A DNA stretch of 64,000 nucleotides from JALYLC01 sp963743275. GTDB taxonomy: Bacteria > Actinomycetota > Thermoleophilia > Gaiellales > JALYLC01. The notes below the pieces were generated by a model. It saw only the letters and a program-made list of their open reading frames with translations. It was not told the DNA's origin and did no database searches. Position 1 is the stretch's first letter. The number at the start of each line of letters is the position of its first letter. The stretch covers positions 124,001 through 188,000 of the forward strand of contig CAVUPB010000003.1 of the NCBI GenBank assembly GCA_963743275.1. Reading direction: 5' to 3'. Made by a program: the position numbers and the translations under genes. Shown one piece after another: positions 31,668 through 40,116 of the stretch.

Positions 31668-34055
31668 TCAGCCCGGCCAGACCCAGCCGGAGACGTCGGG
31701 ACGGTCCTCGCCGTGCTCGCGTGTATGCGCGCGGCAGCGCAGCCGCTCGTCCTGCATGTCCTGGCGCAGGTGCGCGGCGACCTCGGAGAGGCCCGGCACG
31801 CGGTCGATCACGTCGGTCACGAGGTGGAAGCGGTCGAGGTCGTTGAGCATGACCATGTCGAAGGGCGTCGTGGTCGTGCCCTCTTCCTTGTAGCCGCGGA
31901 CGTGGAGGTTCTCGTGATTCGCACGCCGGTAGGTGAGGCGGTGGATCAGCCACGGATAGCCGTGATAGGCGAAGACGACGGGGCGGTCGGGCGTGAAGAT
32001 CGCATCGAACTCCGCGTCCGAAAGGCCGTGCGGATGCTCGCTGTCGGGCTGCAGGCGCATGAGGTCGACGACGTTGACGACGCGCACGCGCAGGTCCGGC
32101 AGGTGCTCGCGCAGCAGCGCGACCGCCGCGAGCGTCTCGAGCGTGGGCACGTCGCCGCAGCAGGCCATCACGACGTCGGGCTCGTGTTCGCCGTCGTTCG
32201 AGGCCCACTCCCAGATGCCGATGCCGCGCGTGCAGTGCGCGATGGCATCGTCGATCGACAGGTACGAGAGCGCGGGCGCCTTGCCCGCGACGACGACGTT
32301 GACGTAGTTGCGGCTGCGCAGGCAGTGGTCCATGACCGAGAGGAGGCAGTTGGCGTCGGGCGGCAGATAGACGCGGATGACCTCGGCCTTCTTGTTGACG
32401 ACGTGGTCGATGAAGCCCGGGTCCTGGTGCGAGAAGCCGTTGTGATCCTGCTGCCACACGTGCGAGGTGAGCAGGTAGTTGAGCGATGCGAGCGGCCTGC
32501 GCCACGGGATCCGCTGCGAGGTCTTGAGCCACTTCGCGTGCTGGTTGAACATCGAGTCGATGATGTGGATGAAGGCCTCGTAGCAGTCGAAGAGGCCGTG
32601 GCGACCGGTCAGCAGGTAGCCCTCGAGCCAGCCCTGGCAGAGGTGCTCCGAGAGCACCTCCATGACGCGCCCGTCGGGGCCGAGGCCCTCGTCGGTCGCC
32701 ATGCGCTCGCCCTGCCAGGCGCGCGTCGTCTGCTCGAACACCGCCGTCAGCCGGTTCGAGGCCGTCTCGTCGGGCCCGACGATGCGGAAGTTGCTGCGAT
32801 TGCCGACGACGACGTCGCGCAGGAAGGCGCCGAGCACGCGCGTCGCCTCGGCCCGCCCCCTGCCGGGCTCGGCGACGTCGACGGCGTAGTCGCGGAAGTC
32901 GGGCAGGATCAGCTCGCGCAGCAGCGCGCCGCCGTTGGCGTGCGGATTGGCGCTCATGCGCCGCTCGCCCGCGGGCGCGAGCGCCGCGATCTCGGGCGCG
33001 AGCGCCCCGGCCTCGTCGAACAGCTCGGCCGGGCGGTAGCTGCGCATCCAGCCTTCGAGCAGGTCGCGATGCCCGTCGTTGTTGCGCGCGTCGGCGATCG
33101 GCACCTGGTGCGATCGCCACGTGTCCTCGACCGGGAGGCCGTCGACCGTCTTCGGGCACGTCCAGCCCTTGGGCGTGCGCAGCACGATCATCGGCCACGA
33201 CGGGCGCTCGCTCAGGCGGCCGGCGCGGGCCGCCTCCTGGATGCGCGCGATCTCGTCGCAGGCCTCGTCGAGCGTCGCCGCGAGCACCTGGTGGACGTGC
33301 GCGGGATCCTCGCCGTCGAAGCCGCCGGTCACCATCAGCGGCCGCCAGCCGTAGCCCGTGAGGAGCGCGCGCAGCTCGAACTCGGGGATGCGCGCGAGCA
33401 CGGTCGGGTTCGCGATCTTGTAGCCGTTGAGGTGCAGGATCGGCAGCACCGCGCCGTCGGTCACGGGATTCAGGAACTTGTTCGAGTGCCAGCTCGTCGC
33501 GAGCGGGCCGGTCTCGGCCTCGCCGTCGCCGACCACGCACGCGACGGTGAGGTCGGGGTTGTCGAACGCGGCCCCGAACGCGTGCGCGAGCGCGTACCCG
33601 AGCTCGCCGCCCTCGTGGATGGATCCGGGCGTCTCGGGCGCGCAGTGGCTCGGGATGCCGCCGGGGAACGAGAACTGGTGGAAGAGCTGCTGCAGCCCGC
33701 GCTCGTCGCGGCCGATCTGCGCGTAGAGCTCGCTGTAGGTGCCCTCGAGATACGCGTTCGCGACGATGCCCGGCCCGCCGTGACCGGGCCCGGTCACGTA
33801 GATCATGTCGAGGTCGCGCGCGCGGATGACGCGGTTGAGGTGCGCCCAGAGCAGGTTCAGCCCGGGCGTCGTGCCCCAGTGGCCGAGCAGGCGCGGCTTG
33901 ACGTGCTCGGCCGCGAGCGGCTCGCGCAGCAGCGGATTGGCGAGCAGGTAGATCTGGCCGACCGAGAGGTAGTTGGCGGCGCGCCACCACGCGTCGATGA
34001 GGCGGAGCTCCTCCTCGGAGAGCGGGCCGAGCGCCGCGGCGTGCGAAGGGGCCAT
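31668..34055 (-). CDS. xfp: Xylulose-5-phosphate/fructose-6-phosphate phosphoketolase
   Basis: Thiamine diphosphate enzyme cleaving xylulose 5-phosphate or fructose 6-phosphate with phosphate, to give acetyl phosphate. 795 residues, standard length. Signature sequences are YVTGPGHGGPGIVANAYLEG, SFPGGIPSHCAPETPGSIHEGGELG, VGDGEAETGPLATSWHSNKF, VVACC-like GDVPTLETLAA and FAYHGYPWLIHRLTYRR. With AckA it forms a phosphoketolase bypass yielding ATP. ATG 34055 is preceded by TACGCT at 6 nt; longer starts upstream would run through the promoter. Confidence 0.96.
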   Translation of the reverse strand: MAPSHAAALGPLSEEELRLIDAWWRAANYLSVGQIYLLANPLLREPLAAEHVKPRLLGHWGTTPGLNLLWAHLNRVIRARDLDMIYVTGPGHGGPGIVANAYLEGTYSELYAQIGRDERGLQQLFHQFSFPGGIPSHCAPETPGSIHEGGELGYALAHAFGAAFDNPDLTVACVVGDGEAETGPLATSWHSNKFLNPVTDGAVLPILHLNGYKIANPTVLARIPEFELRALLTGYGWRPLMVTGGFDGEDPAHVHQVLAATLDEACDEIARIQEAARAGRLSERPSWPMIVLRTPKGWTCPKTVDGLPVEDTWRSHQVPIADARNNDGHRDLLEGWMRSYRPAELFDEAGALAPEIAALAPAGERRMSANPHANGGALLRELILPDFRDYAVDVAEPGRGRAEATRVLGAFLRDVVVGNRSNFRIVGPDETASNRLTAVFEQTTRAWQGERMATDEGLGPDGRVMEVLSEHLCQGWLEGYLLTGRHGLFDCYEAFIHIIDSMFNQHAKWLKTSQRIPWRRPLASLNYLLTSHVWQQDHNGFSHQDPGFIDHVVNKKAEVIRVYLPPDANCLLSVMDHCLRSRNYVNVVVAGKAPALSYLSIDDAIAHCTRGIGIWEWASNDGEHEPDVVMACCGDVPTLETLAAVALLREHLPDLRVRVVNVVDLMRLQPDSEHPHGLSDAEFDAIFTPDRPVVFAYHGYPWLIHRLTYRRANHENLHVRGYKEEGTTTTPFDMVMLNDLDRFHLVTDVIDRVPGLSEVAAHLRQDMQDERLRCRAHTREHGEDRPDVSGWVWPG

Positions 34056-34061
34056 CGCGGC

Positions 34062-34067
34062 AGCGTA
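34062..34067 (-). promoter_or_regulatory. -10 box TACGCT, leaderless type, for xfp-ackA
   Basis: Minus-strand TACGCT, 6 nt before the ATG at 34055. Confidence 0.5.
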
Positions 34068-34094
34068 GCCCGGATGGGGTCGGGCAATCCGGGC
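34068..34094. promoter_or_regulatory. Inverted repeat GCCCGGAT-N11-ATCCGGGC in the xfp promoter
   Basis: Perfect 8-bp arms directly upstream of the -10 box, so it covers the spacer and -35 area of the phosphoketolase promoter. A likely operator for a dimeric regulator. The remaining bases up to 34243 hold no other gene I can support. Confidence 0.45.
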
Positions 34095-34243
34095 CAGAGG
34101 CCGCCGCGCTTGCCCGGACGGGGCCTTGGTATCCTGCCGGCGTTGGCCCCAACTCCTGGCTGGCGATGCTTTCCCAAACACCTGGAAGGCCATGGATGAC
34201 GACGCGTGCGGCGTCGCCACCATCTGCTGCCGGGAGTTGCCAC

Positions 34244-34630
34244 GTGGAGAACGAGTCACGCGATTCGGTCGGCGCTCATGCGTCGCGCGAGTCCGAGTGC
34301 CAGTGCCGCATCCGCGATGCGAACGAGGCCGCGGAGCGCACGTGCGCGAGCTCGCGGGCCGGCGCGCCCATGGCAGTGCGCTGCGAGTGCGGCGATCCCG
34401 CCTGCCGGGCGCGTGTGACGCTCACGCGCAGCGAGTACGAAGCCGTACGGGCCTACGGGAGCCGCTTCGTCGTCGGCATCAACCACGAGAACCCCGAGAG
34501 CGCGTGCGTCCTGTGCGAGTACGCCGAGTTCGCGGTCATCGACGTCGTCGCCGCCGGCGCCCGTTACCACGTCCTCGCACGCAACCCCCGGCACGCCTGG
34601 ACCGGCGCCGGCGATCGGAGCACCCGATGA
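34244..34630 (+). CDS. Small Cys-rich protein, unknown, coupled to the ANTAR gene
   Basis: 128 residues if read from GTG 34244, which has gggag 8 nt upstream; ATG 34370 would give only the second half. An N-terminal Arg/Glu-rich helix (ESECQCRIRDANEAAER) is followed by a compact domain CECGDPACRARVTLTRSEYEAVRAYGSRFVV, ending HVLARNPRHA. The CxCxxxxC cluster suggests a metal site. I recall related small actinobacterial proteins with the pattern CECG(D)xxC...EYExVR, but no known function. Its stop overlaps the ANTAR start (ATGA), so the two probably act together. Confidence 0.75.
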   Translation: MENESRDSVGAHASRESECQCRIRDANEAAERTCASSRAGAPMAVRCECGDPACRARVTLTRSEYEAVRAYGSRFVVGINHENPESACVLCEYAEFAVIDVVAAGARYHVLARNPRHAWTGAGDRSTR

Positions 34631-35226
34631 GCGACCGTTCCCTGCGCGTCCTCATCGCCAACGAGCGCGAGGACCGCATCGCGCTCGTGACGAGGCTCGT
34701 CGCCGGGCTCGGGCACGTGGTGATCGCGGGCTCGACGAACGTCGCCGAGGTCGGGGCGCTCACGTCCAACGAGCACCCCGACGTGGCGCTCGTCGGCCTC
34801 GGCTCGAGCTCGTCCCACGCGCTCGAGCTGATCGAGCGGATCGTGCGCGAGGCCGATTGCCCGGTGATCGCGGTGCTCGAGGGGCGCGACTCCGAGTTCG
34901 TCAACGAGGCCGCGAAGCGCGGGGTGTTCGCCTACATCGTCGACGGCTCGCCCGACGAGCTGCAGAGCGCGCTCGACATCACGCTCCGGCGCTTCGCCGA
35001 GTACCACAACCTGCAGGGTGCGTTCGGGCGCCGGGCGCAGACCGAGCGCGCGAAGGGGATCATCATGGAGCGCTTCCAGGTCGACGAGCGCCGCGCGTTC
35101 GAGCTGCTGCGCGAGCATGCGCGGCACAGCGGCCAGAAGCTCGTGCACGTCGCCGAGGCGGTGCTCGACGGGCACCTGCTGCTGCCGCCCCGGCGGGCCG
35201 GCGCGCCCGACGATCGTGCCAAATAA
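34627..35226 (+). CDS. ANTAR-domain response regulator with degenerate receiver
   Basis: AmiR/NasR-type protein, 199 residues. The C-terminal ANTAR domain (RRAQTERAKGIIMERFQVDERRAFELLREHARHSGQKL), a three-helix bundle, binds paired hairpins in nascent RNA to prevent termination. The N-terminal domain has a receiver-like fold, but the phosphoacceptor position is glycine (G57 in VALVGLGSSSS) and the acidic pocket is altered (NERED). It should therefore not be phosphorylated in the usual way and may respond to protein contact, perhaps with the Cys-rich protein encoded just upstream. No dual hexaloop hairpin target was found nearby. Confidence 0.9.
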   Translation: MSDRSLRVLIANEREDRIALVTRLVAGLGHVVIAGSTNVAEVGALTSNEHPDVALVGLGSSSSHALELIERIVREADCPVIAVLEGRDSEFVNEAAKRGVFAYIVDGSPDELQSALDITLRRFAEYHNLQGAFGRRAQTERAKGIIMERFQVDERRAFELLREHARHSGQKLVHVAEAVLDGHLLLPPRRAGAPDDRAK

Positions 35227-35365
35227 TACTAAGCTGCGGCCCCGGTGCTACGCTCCGCCTGTCGGCCCGAACCTCCCGGTCGTCACTCGTCGCCCCAGAA
35301 CCGGCGGCGACCGCCCGCAGCTCGTGCGGGCGCGCTGAGAGACGACCCGACCCGGGAGGTGGGAG

Positions 35366-35410
35366 ATGACGACTGCGACAGCCGGCTTCCGGGCGAAGCG
35401 GGCGCCATGA
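35366..35410 (+). CDS. Possible 14-codon leader peptide
   Basis: ATG 35366 follows an unusually strong ribosome site (gggaggtgggag) and encodes MTTATAGFRAKRAP, stopping at TGA 35408-35410. That stop overlaps the ATG of the zinc-ribbon gene (ATGA). It could couple or regulate translation of that gene. The 180-bp gap 35227-35406 also contains two mutually exclusive GC hairpins (35303-35315 and 35314-35330). Confidence 0.4.
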   Translation: MTTATAGFRAKRAP

Positions 35411-35661
35411 GCGTCCGTCCCGTCAACCCGCTGGTGCGCTGCCCGCGCTGCAGCAGCCGCCTGATCACGCCGACGCACACGGACGCATGCCGCGACGGCG
35501 TCATCGTCGACCGGCGCTGCCCCGAGTGCGACCACCGCGACCGCATCGTCACGACGGCGTTCGCCGCCGCGGTGTGGGCCCGCCACGAGGCGCGGGTCGC
35601 CTCGAGCCTGTGCGCGCTCGCCGACGCGCTGGCCGACGGCGCCCCCGTCGAGATCCCCTAG
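35407..35661 (+). CDS. Small zinc-ribbon protein
   Basis: 84 residues with CPRCSSRL and CPECDHRDR, a four-cysteine zinc ribbon resembling the N-terminal part of NrdR-like proteins. A helical tail (VWARHEARVASSLCALADALADG) follows. It is too short for NrdR (no ATP cone). It might bind nucleic acid or another protein. Its start overlaps the stop of a 14-codon upstream ORF. Function unknown. Confidence 0.75.
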   Translation: MSVRPVNPLVRCPRCSSRLITPTHTDACRDGVIVDRRCPECDHRDRIVTTAFAAAVWARHEARVASSLCALADALADGAPVEIP

Positions 35662-35695
35662 CCGGCCCCGCGCGCGGGTCTCGTACGCCGCCGGT

Positions 35696-36733
35696 CTACG
35701 CCGACGGGCCGAGCACCGCCCGGCGCAGCAGATCCTCGAGCTCGGCCAGGGCCGGCCGGCGCGGGCGCTCCGGCAGCTCCGGCGCCGCGGCGGCCGCGGC
35801 CCGGAGCGCGTCCTCCTCGCTCAGCCCGAGCTCGCCCAGCGACGCCGGCGTTCCCAGGTCGCGCGCGAGCGCCGTGATCCCGCCTGCGGCGTCGCCGGCG
35901 CCGAGCGCCGCCGCGATGCGCCGCTCCGCCTCGGGCGCCGCGGGCAACAGGTACGCGGCGGTGTACGGGAGCAGCGCGGCGTGCAGCTCCGCATGCGGCA
36001 GGTCGAACATCCCGCCGAGCACGTGGCAGAGCTTGTGGTGGAGCGCACCGCCCGCGGCGAACGCCTCGCCGGCCAGCCACGCGCCGGCGAGCGCCGTCGC
36101 GCGGCTCGCGGGATCGCGCGGGCTGCGCAGGGACGCGCGCACGCCCGCGGCGAGGCGGCGCAGGCCCTCGCTCGCCGCGCTCTCGGTCAGCGGCGTCGCG
36201 CCCGGCGCCCAGAACGCCTCGACGCAGTGGGCGACCGCGTTCATGCCGCTCGCCGCCGTGACGGCCGCCGGGAGGTCGTAGGTCAGCTCGGGGTCGTAGA
36301 CGACGAGGCGCGGCGCGACGCCCGGCTCGCGGCCGGTCGTCTTGCGGCCGTCCTCGGTCATGCCCCAGACGGCCGTCAGCTCGGAGCCCGCGTACGTCGT
36401 CGCGACGGCCGCGATCGGCAGCCCGTGCGTGAGCGCGACGGCCTTGGCCAGGCCGACCGCCGAGCCGCCGCCGATCGCGACGAGACAGTCGGCGCCCGTC
36501 TCCGCAGCTCGGGCCCGCGCCGCCTCGGCATGTGCCACGGGAACGTGCACGCGGACGCCGACGATGCTGCTGCCGGCGCCGAGCGCGGCGATGAGCTGCT
36601 CGGCATGGATCGCCTGCGACCGGCCGGCGACGACGAGCGGCCGCTCCAGCCCGAGCCGGGCGAGCTCGGCCGGCAGCTCGCCGATCGCGCCGGCGCCGAA
36701 GACGACCCTGCGCGCGATCGTCTCGTGGATCAC
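35696..36733 (-). CDS. Maleylacetate reductase (iron-containing alcohol dehydrogenase family)
   Basis: 345 residues, close to the usual size of maleylacetate reductases, which reduce maleylacetate to 3-oxoadipate in (chloro)aromatic and resorcinol breakdown. The NAD site is AIGGGSAVGLAKAVAL, followed by TTYAGSELTAVWGMTE, the typical substrate loop. The metal-ligand region reads NAVAHCVEAFW and HHKLCHVLGGMFDLPHAELHAALLPY. GTG 36733 starts 2 bp after the TetR stop. It is the last gene of the MFS-TetR-reductase operon. No ring-cleavage dioxygenase is seen, so the aromatic substrate is unknown. Confidence 0.88.
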   Translation of the reverse strand: MIHETIARRVVFGAGAIGELPAELARLGLERPLVVAGRSQAIHAEQLIAALGAGSSIVGVRVHVPVAHAEAARARAAETGADCLVAIGGGSAVGLAKAVALTHGLPIAAVATTYAGSELTAVWGMTEDGRKTTGREPGVAPRLVVYDPELTYDLPAAVTAASGMNAVAHCVEAFWAPGATPLTESAASEGLRRLAAGVRASLRSPRDPASRATALAGAWLAGEAFAAGGALHHKLCHVLGGMFDLPHAELHAALLPYTAAYLLPAAPEAERRIAAALGAGDAAGGITALARDLGTPASLGELGLSEEDALRAAAAAAPELPERPRRPALAELEDLLRRAVLGPSA

Positions 36734-36734
36734 G

Positions 36735-37394
36735 CTACGCCACGCGGCCGGGGTCGCCGGGCTCGTCGTGCTCTGCGCCGGCCTGCGCCGAGCGCACGAA
36801 GGCGTCCCACTCCGCGCGCGCGACGGGCGGCGCCGCAAGCTCGCGCGGTGGCCGCCCGCCGAGGCCGTCGAGTGCGAGCTCGACGTGGCGCTGCCAGATC
36901 GCGGGCGCGACGTCGTTGGACGCCTCGACGAGCACGGCGAGCGTCCACAGGAGCGCAAAGGCGTCCTCCGCCACCACATCCGCGCGCAGGGCCCCGTGGC
37001 GCTTCGCCGCCTCGACGAACTCCCCGATCAGCGCCCGCAGCTCGGCGCGCACGGGCTCGGCCGCCGGCGCGTCCCAGCGGCAGTGACCGTGCACGCCGTC
37101 GCTCGCCAGCACCCGGGCGAACCCGCGCACGTAGGCGTGGAAGCGCTCGCCGTCCGGGTACTCCCGCTGCACCGAGCGCGCGAGCCGCAGCCCGCGCTCG
37201 AAGAACGGGTACGCGATCGCCTCGATCAGCGCCTGCCGGGACGGGAAGTGGCGGTAGACGGTGCCGATGCCGACGCCCGCGCGGCGCGCCACGTCGTGCA
37301 TGCCGAGCGCCGAGCCGTGCCGGGCGTGCTCGTGCCGTGCCGCCGCGAGCACGCGCTTGCGGTTGCGGGCCGCGTCGACGCGCTGGCGGCTCAA
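36735..37394 (-). CDS. TetR-family transcriptional regulator
   Basis: 219 residues. The helix-turn-helix (about 10-55) reads RKRVLAAARHEHARHGSALGMHDVARRAGVGIGTVYRHFPSRQALIEAI. The C-terminal ligand domain has the SBP-like pattern WDAPAAEPVRAELRALIGEFVEAAKRHGALRADV found in regulators of aromatic-compound genes. The TTG start at 37394 overlaps the MFS stop (37391-37393). It likely represses its own operon through the repeat CGGAA-N5-TTCCG at 38931-38945. Confidence 0.9.
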   Translation of the reverse strand: MSRQRVDAARNRKRVLAAARHEHARHGSALGMHDVARRAGVGIGTVYRHFPSRQALIEAIAYPFFERGLRLARSVQREYPDGERFHAYVRGFARVLASDGVHGHCRWDAPAAEPVRAELRALIGEFVEAAKRHGALRADVVAEDAFALLWTLAVLVEASNDVAPAIWQRHVELALDGLGGRPPRELAAPPVARAEWDAFVRSAQAGAEHDEPGDPGRVA

Positions 37395-38881
37395 TGCAGG
37401 TGCTCCCCGATCGCAAGCCCCGCCTCGGCCGGCGCCATCTCGGTCGGATCGACGCTGAGCGTGTCGAACTCGTGACCCTCCGTCGGGCTGGCGCGATTCG
37501 CGCGCGCCGGCACGAACGCCGCCGCGACGCCGGCCAGCGCGAGCGCGACGCCGAGCACGATGAACGAGAGCTCGTAGCCATGCTCCTTCGGGAGCGCCCC
37601 GCCGACGATGCCCGCCGCGATGATCGAGGCCACGATCTGGCTCCCGATCGCGCCGCCGATCGTGCGCACGTTCGCGTTCATGCCGGTCGCCACGCCCGTC
37701 TGATCGCGCGGCACGGCCTCCACGACGAGGTTGGACATGGCCGAGAACGCGAAGCCGATGCCGAGCCCGGTCAGCGCCATCGCCACGTAGAAGTTCCACT
37801 CGCTGCCGTGCGCGACGGTCAGGAAGAGCATGCCGAGCGCGCTCAGAACCGACCCGGCGACGAGCGGCACCTTCGAGCCGAAGCGGGTCGCGAACGCACC
37901 CGTGAGGATGCCCGCGACGAGCATGGCGCCCGAGAGCGGCAGGATCGCGAGGCCCGACTGCGTGATCGACGCGCCGAATCCGTAGCCGGCGCTCGACGGC
38001 GTCTGCAGGAAGGCCGGCACGACGATCATGACGGAGTACATCCCGAAGCCGAACAGCATCGCCGAGATGTTCGTCCACCACACGGCCGGGATGCGCATCA
38101 TGCGCACGTCGACGAGCGGCTGCTCGGCGCGCAGCTCCGTCGCGAGCCAGGCGGCGAAGAGCACGACCGCGCCGGCGAAGAGGCCGAGCACGCGCGCCGA
38201 CCACCACCCCCAGTCCCCGCCCTCGCTGACGCCGAGCAGCAGGCAGACGAGCCAGCCGGAGAGCGTCAGCACGGCGAGCGGACCGATGCGCCCGGGCGCC
38301 TTGATGGGCGACTCGGGCACCCACAGGATCGTCGCGACGAACGCGATCGCGGTCATGGCCGCGGGGATCCAGAACAGCCAGTGGATCGAGAGGTTGTCGA
38401 CGATCGGGCCGGCGATCACGATCGCCGTACCCGCGCCGATGCCGATCAGGGCGGAGAGCAGGCCGATCGCCCCGGCCACGCGCTCGCGCGGGAACTCGTC
38501 GCGCACGATGCTGAACGCGAGCGGGAAGATTGCGCCGCCGCCGCCCTGGATGACGCGAGCCGCCAGCATCACGGGCACCGACGACGTGAGCGCCGCGAGC
38601 ACCGATCCGACGATCAGCGACGCGAGCACGATCAGCAGCACGCGCTTCTTCCCGAACATGTCGCCGAGGCGCCCGAGCACCGGGGTGGCGACCGAGGCGC
38701 TGATGAGGTACGCCGTGAGCACCCAGGCCACCGTGGACTGGCTCGTGTGCAGCGCGTGGCCGATCTCGGGGAGCGCCGGCAGCACCATCGACTGCAGCAG
38801 GATGTAGGCCAGTGCCGAGAGCGAGAGCACGCCCAGCGTGAGCGTCGGATGCTGGCGGTCGTGACTCTCGGCATGGGACAT
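37391..38881 (-). CDS. MFS transporter, DHA2 (14-helix drug:H+ antiporter) family
   Basis: 496-residue proton-coupled exporter with about 14 transmembrane helices. The start region LSLSALAYILLQSMVLPALPEIGHALHTSQ and motif A GRLGDMFGKKRVLL are typical, and motif C is seen as GLLSALIGIGAGTAIVIAGPIVD. It is the first gene of the operon and is followed by its TetR regulator, the usual arrangement for an inducible efflux pump. The substrate may be an aromatic compound, given the maleylacetate reductase downstream. Confidence 0.92.
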   Translation of the reverse strand: MSHAESHDRQHPTLTLGVLSLSALAYILLQSMVLPALPEIGHALHTSQSTVAWVLTAYLISASVATPVLGRLGDMFGKKRVLLIVLASLIVGSVLAALTSSVPVMLAARVIQGGGGAIFPLAFSIVRDEFPRERVAGAIGLLSALIGIGAGTAIVIAGPIVDNLSIHWLFWIPAAMTAIAFVATILWVPESPIKAPGRIGPLAVLTLSGWLVCLLLGVSEGGDWGWWSARVLGLFAGAVVLFAAWLATELRAEQPLVDVRMMRIPAVWWTNISAMLFGFGMYSVMIVVPAFLQTPSSAGYGFGASITQSGLAILPLSGAMLVAGILTGAFATRFGSKVPLVAGSVLSALGMLFLTVAHGSEWNFYVAMALTGLGIGFAFSAMSNLVVEAVPRDQTGVATGMNANVRTIGGAIGSQIVASIIAAGIVGGALPKEHGYELSFIVLGVALALAGVAAAFVPARANRASPTEGHEFDTLSVDPTEMAPAEAGLAIGEHLH

Positions 38882-38930
38882 ACGGCGGGTGCTCCTCGAT
38901 CGGCGCGCGGGCGATTTCGCGGGACTATAG

Positions 38931-38945
38931 CGGAACCGGATTCCG
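38931..38945. promoter_or_regulatory. Operator CGGAA-N5-TTCCG in the MFS promoter
   Basis: On the minus strand a good -10 (TATAGT, 38929-38924) follows this repeat directly, and a weak -35 (tggaaa) precedes it. The repeat therefore fills the promoter spacer, an ideal site for the TetR repressor encoded by the operon. The divergent alcohol dehydrogenase starts 52 bp away and may be controlled by the same site. Confidence 0.6.
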
Positions 38946-38996
38946 TTTCCAGGCCACGGGCGGCGCGGGTGCCCCGGCGCGTGCGATGATCGCCGC

Positions 38997-40100
38997 ATGT
39001 CCACTCCGGTCCGTGCCGCCGTGCTGCGCGCCCCCCACTCGCGGCTCTCGCTCGAGACGCTCGACCTGGCCGATCCCGGGCCCGGCGAGGTGCGCGTGCG
39101 CTACGGCGCAAGCGGCGTCTGCCACTCCGACCTGCACTGCATCGACGGCGAGTGGACGGTGCCGCTGCCGCTCGTGCTCGGTCACGAGGGCGCCGGGACG
39201 GTCGAGGCGATCGGGCCCGGCGTCGCCGGCCTGACGCCGGGCGACGCCGCGGTGCTGTCGTGGCGCTACGCCTGCGGCCACTGCCGCGCCTGCGTGCGCG
39301 GGCGCTCCTGGGCCTGCGCCGAGACGCGCATGGGCGACTGCACGCTCGACGACGGCACGCTGCGCCTGCGCGCGGGCGACGGCGGCGACGTCTACCAGTA
39401 CCTCTCGGTCGGGACGTTCGCCGAGGCGGCGGTGGTGCCCGCGTCGGCCGTCGTGCCGATTCCGGCGAGCGTGCCGGCCGAGGTCGCCTGCCTGATCGGG
39501 TGCTCGGTCACGACCGGCGTGGGCGCGGTGGTCAACACCGCGCGGGTCGAGCCCGGCGCGTCCGTGTGCGTGATCGGGTGCGGCGGCGTCGGCCTCTCGG
39601 TGATCATGGGCGCCGTGCTCGCCGGAGCGCATCCGATCATCGCCGTCGACGTCGAGGACGCCAAGCTCGACCAGGCCCGCGACCTCGGCGCCACGCACGC
39701 CGTGCGCGGCGACGGCGACGTCGCGGCCGCGGTCCGCGCGATCGTCCCGGGTGGGGTCGACTACGCCTTCGAGGCCATCGGCCTGCGCCCGACGATCGAG
39801 CTGATGCCCGATCTCCTGTGCCTCGGAGGCGTCGCGGTCATGGTCGGCATGACCGCCGAGGACGTCCGCGTCAGCTTCTCGGGCTTCGGCATGGCCGAGT
39901 TCGGCCACAGCGTGCTCGGCTCCAACTACGGCTCATCGGTGGCGCCGATCGACTTCCCGCGGATCGCCGCGCTCTACGAGGCCGGCAAGCTCCCGATCGA
40001 CCGCCTGATCACCCGGCGCATCGCGCTCGACGAGGTCGACGAGGCCTTCGACGACATGCGCGCCCGCCGCGGCGGCCGCGCCGTCATCGTCTACGGCTGA
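38997..40100 (+). CDS. Zinc-dependent class III-like alcohol dehydrogenase
   Basis: 367-residue MDR enzyme of the NDMA/mycothiol or class III type. Catalytic zinc ligands are GVCHSDLHC and GHEGAG, and the structural lobe reads CGHCRACVRGRSWAC, with the longer loop seen in class III enzymes. CLIGCSVTTGVGAVVNTA and VIGCGGVGLSVIMGA are the cofactor elements. It is divergent from the MFS-TetR-maleylacetate reductase operon, so it may oxidize an alcohol or aldehyde arising in the same pathway. Substrate not determined. Confidence 0.92.
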   Translation: MSTPVRAAVLRAPHSRLSLETLDLADPGPGEVRVRYGASGVCHSDLHCIDGEWTVPLPLVLGHEGAGTVEAIGPGVAGLTPGDAAVLSWRYACGHCRACVRGRSWACAETRMGDCTLDDGTLRLRAGDGGDVYQYLSVGTFAEAAVVPASAVVPIPASVPAEVACLIGCSVTTGVGAVVNTARVEPGASVCVIGCGGVGLSVIMGAVLAGAHPIIAVDVEDAKLDQARDLGATHAVRGDGDVAAAVRAIVPGGVDYAFEAIGLRPTIELMPDLLCLGGVAVMVGMTAEDVRVSFSGFGMAEFGHSVLGSNYGSSVAPIDFPRIAALYEAGKLPIDRLITRRIALDEVDEAFDDMRARRGGRAVIVYG

Positions 40101-40116
40101 GGCGAGCCGCGAGCCG

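Noticed and set aside
31284..34199. A 971-codon open frame on the plus strand
   Set aside because: It is antisense to phosphoketolase and acetate kinase, both with full motif sets. Its translation is Arg/Ala/Val-rich without domains.
35303..35330. Two adjacent hairpins after the ANTAR gene as its RNA target
   Set aside because: ANTAR targets need two hexanucleotide loops with A1 and G4. These have loops of 3 and 5 nt and overlap each other by 2 bases.
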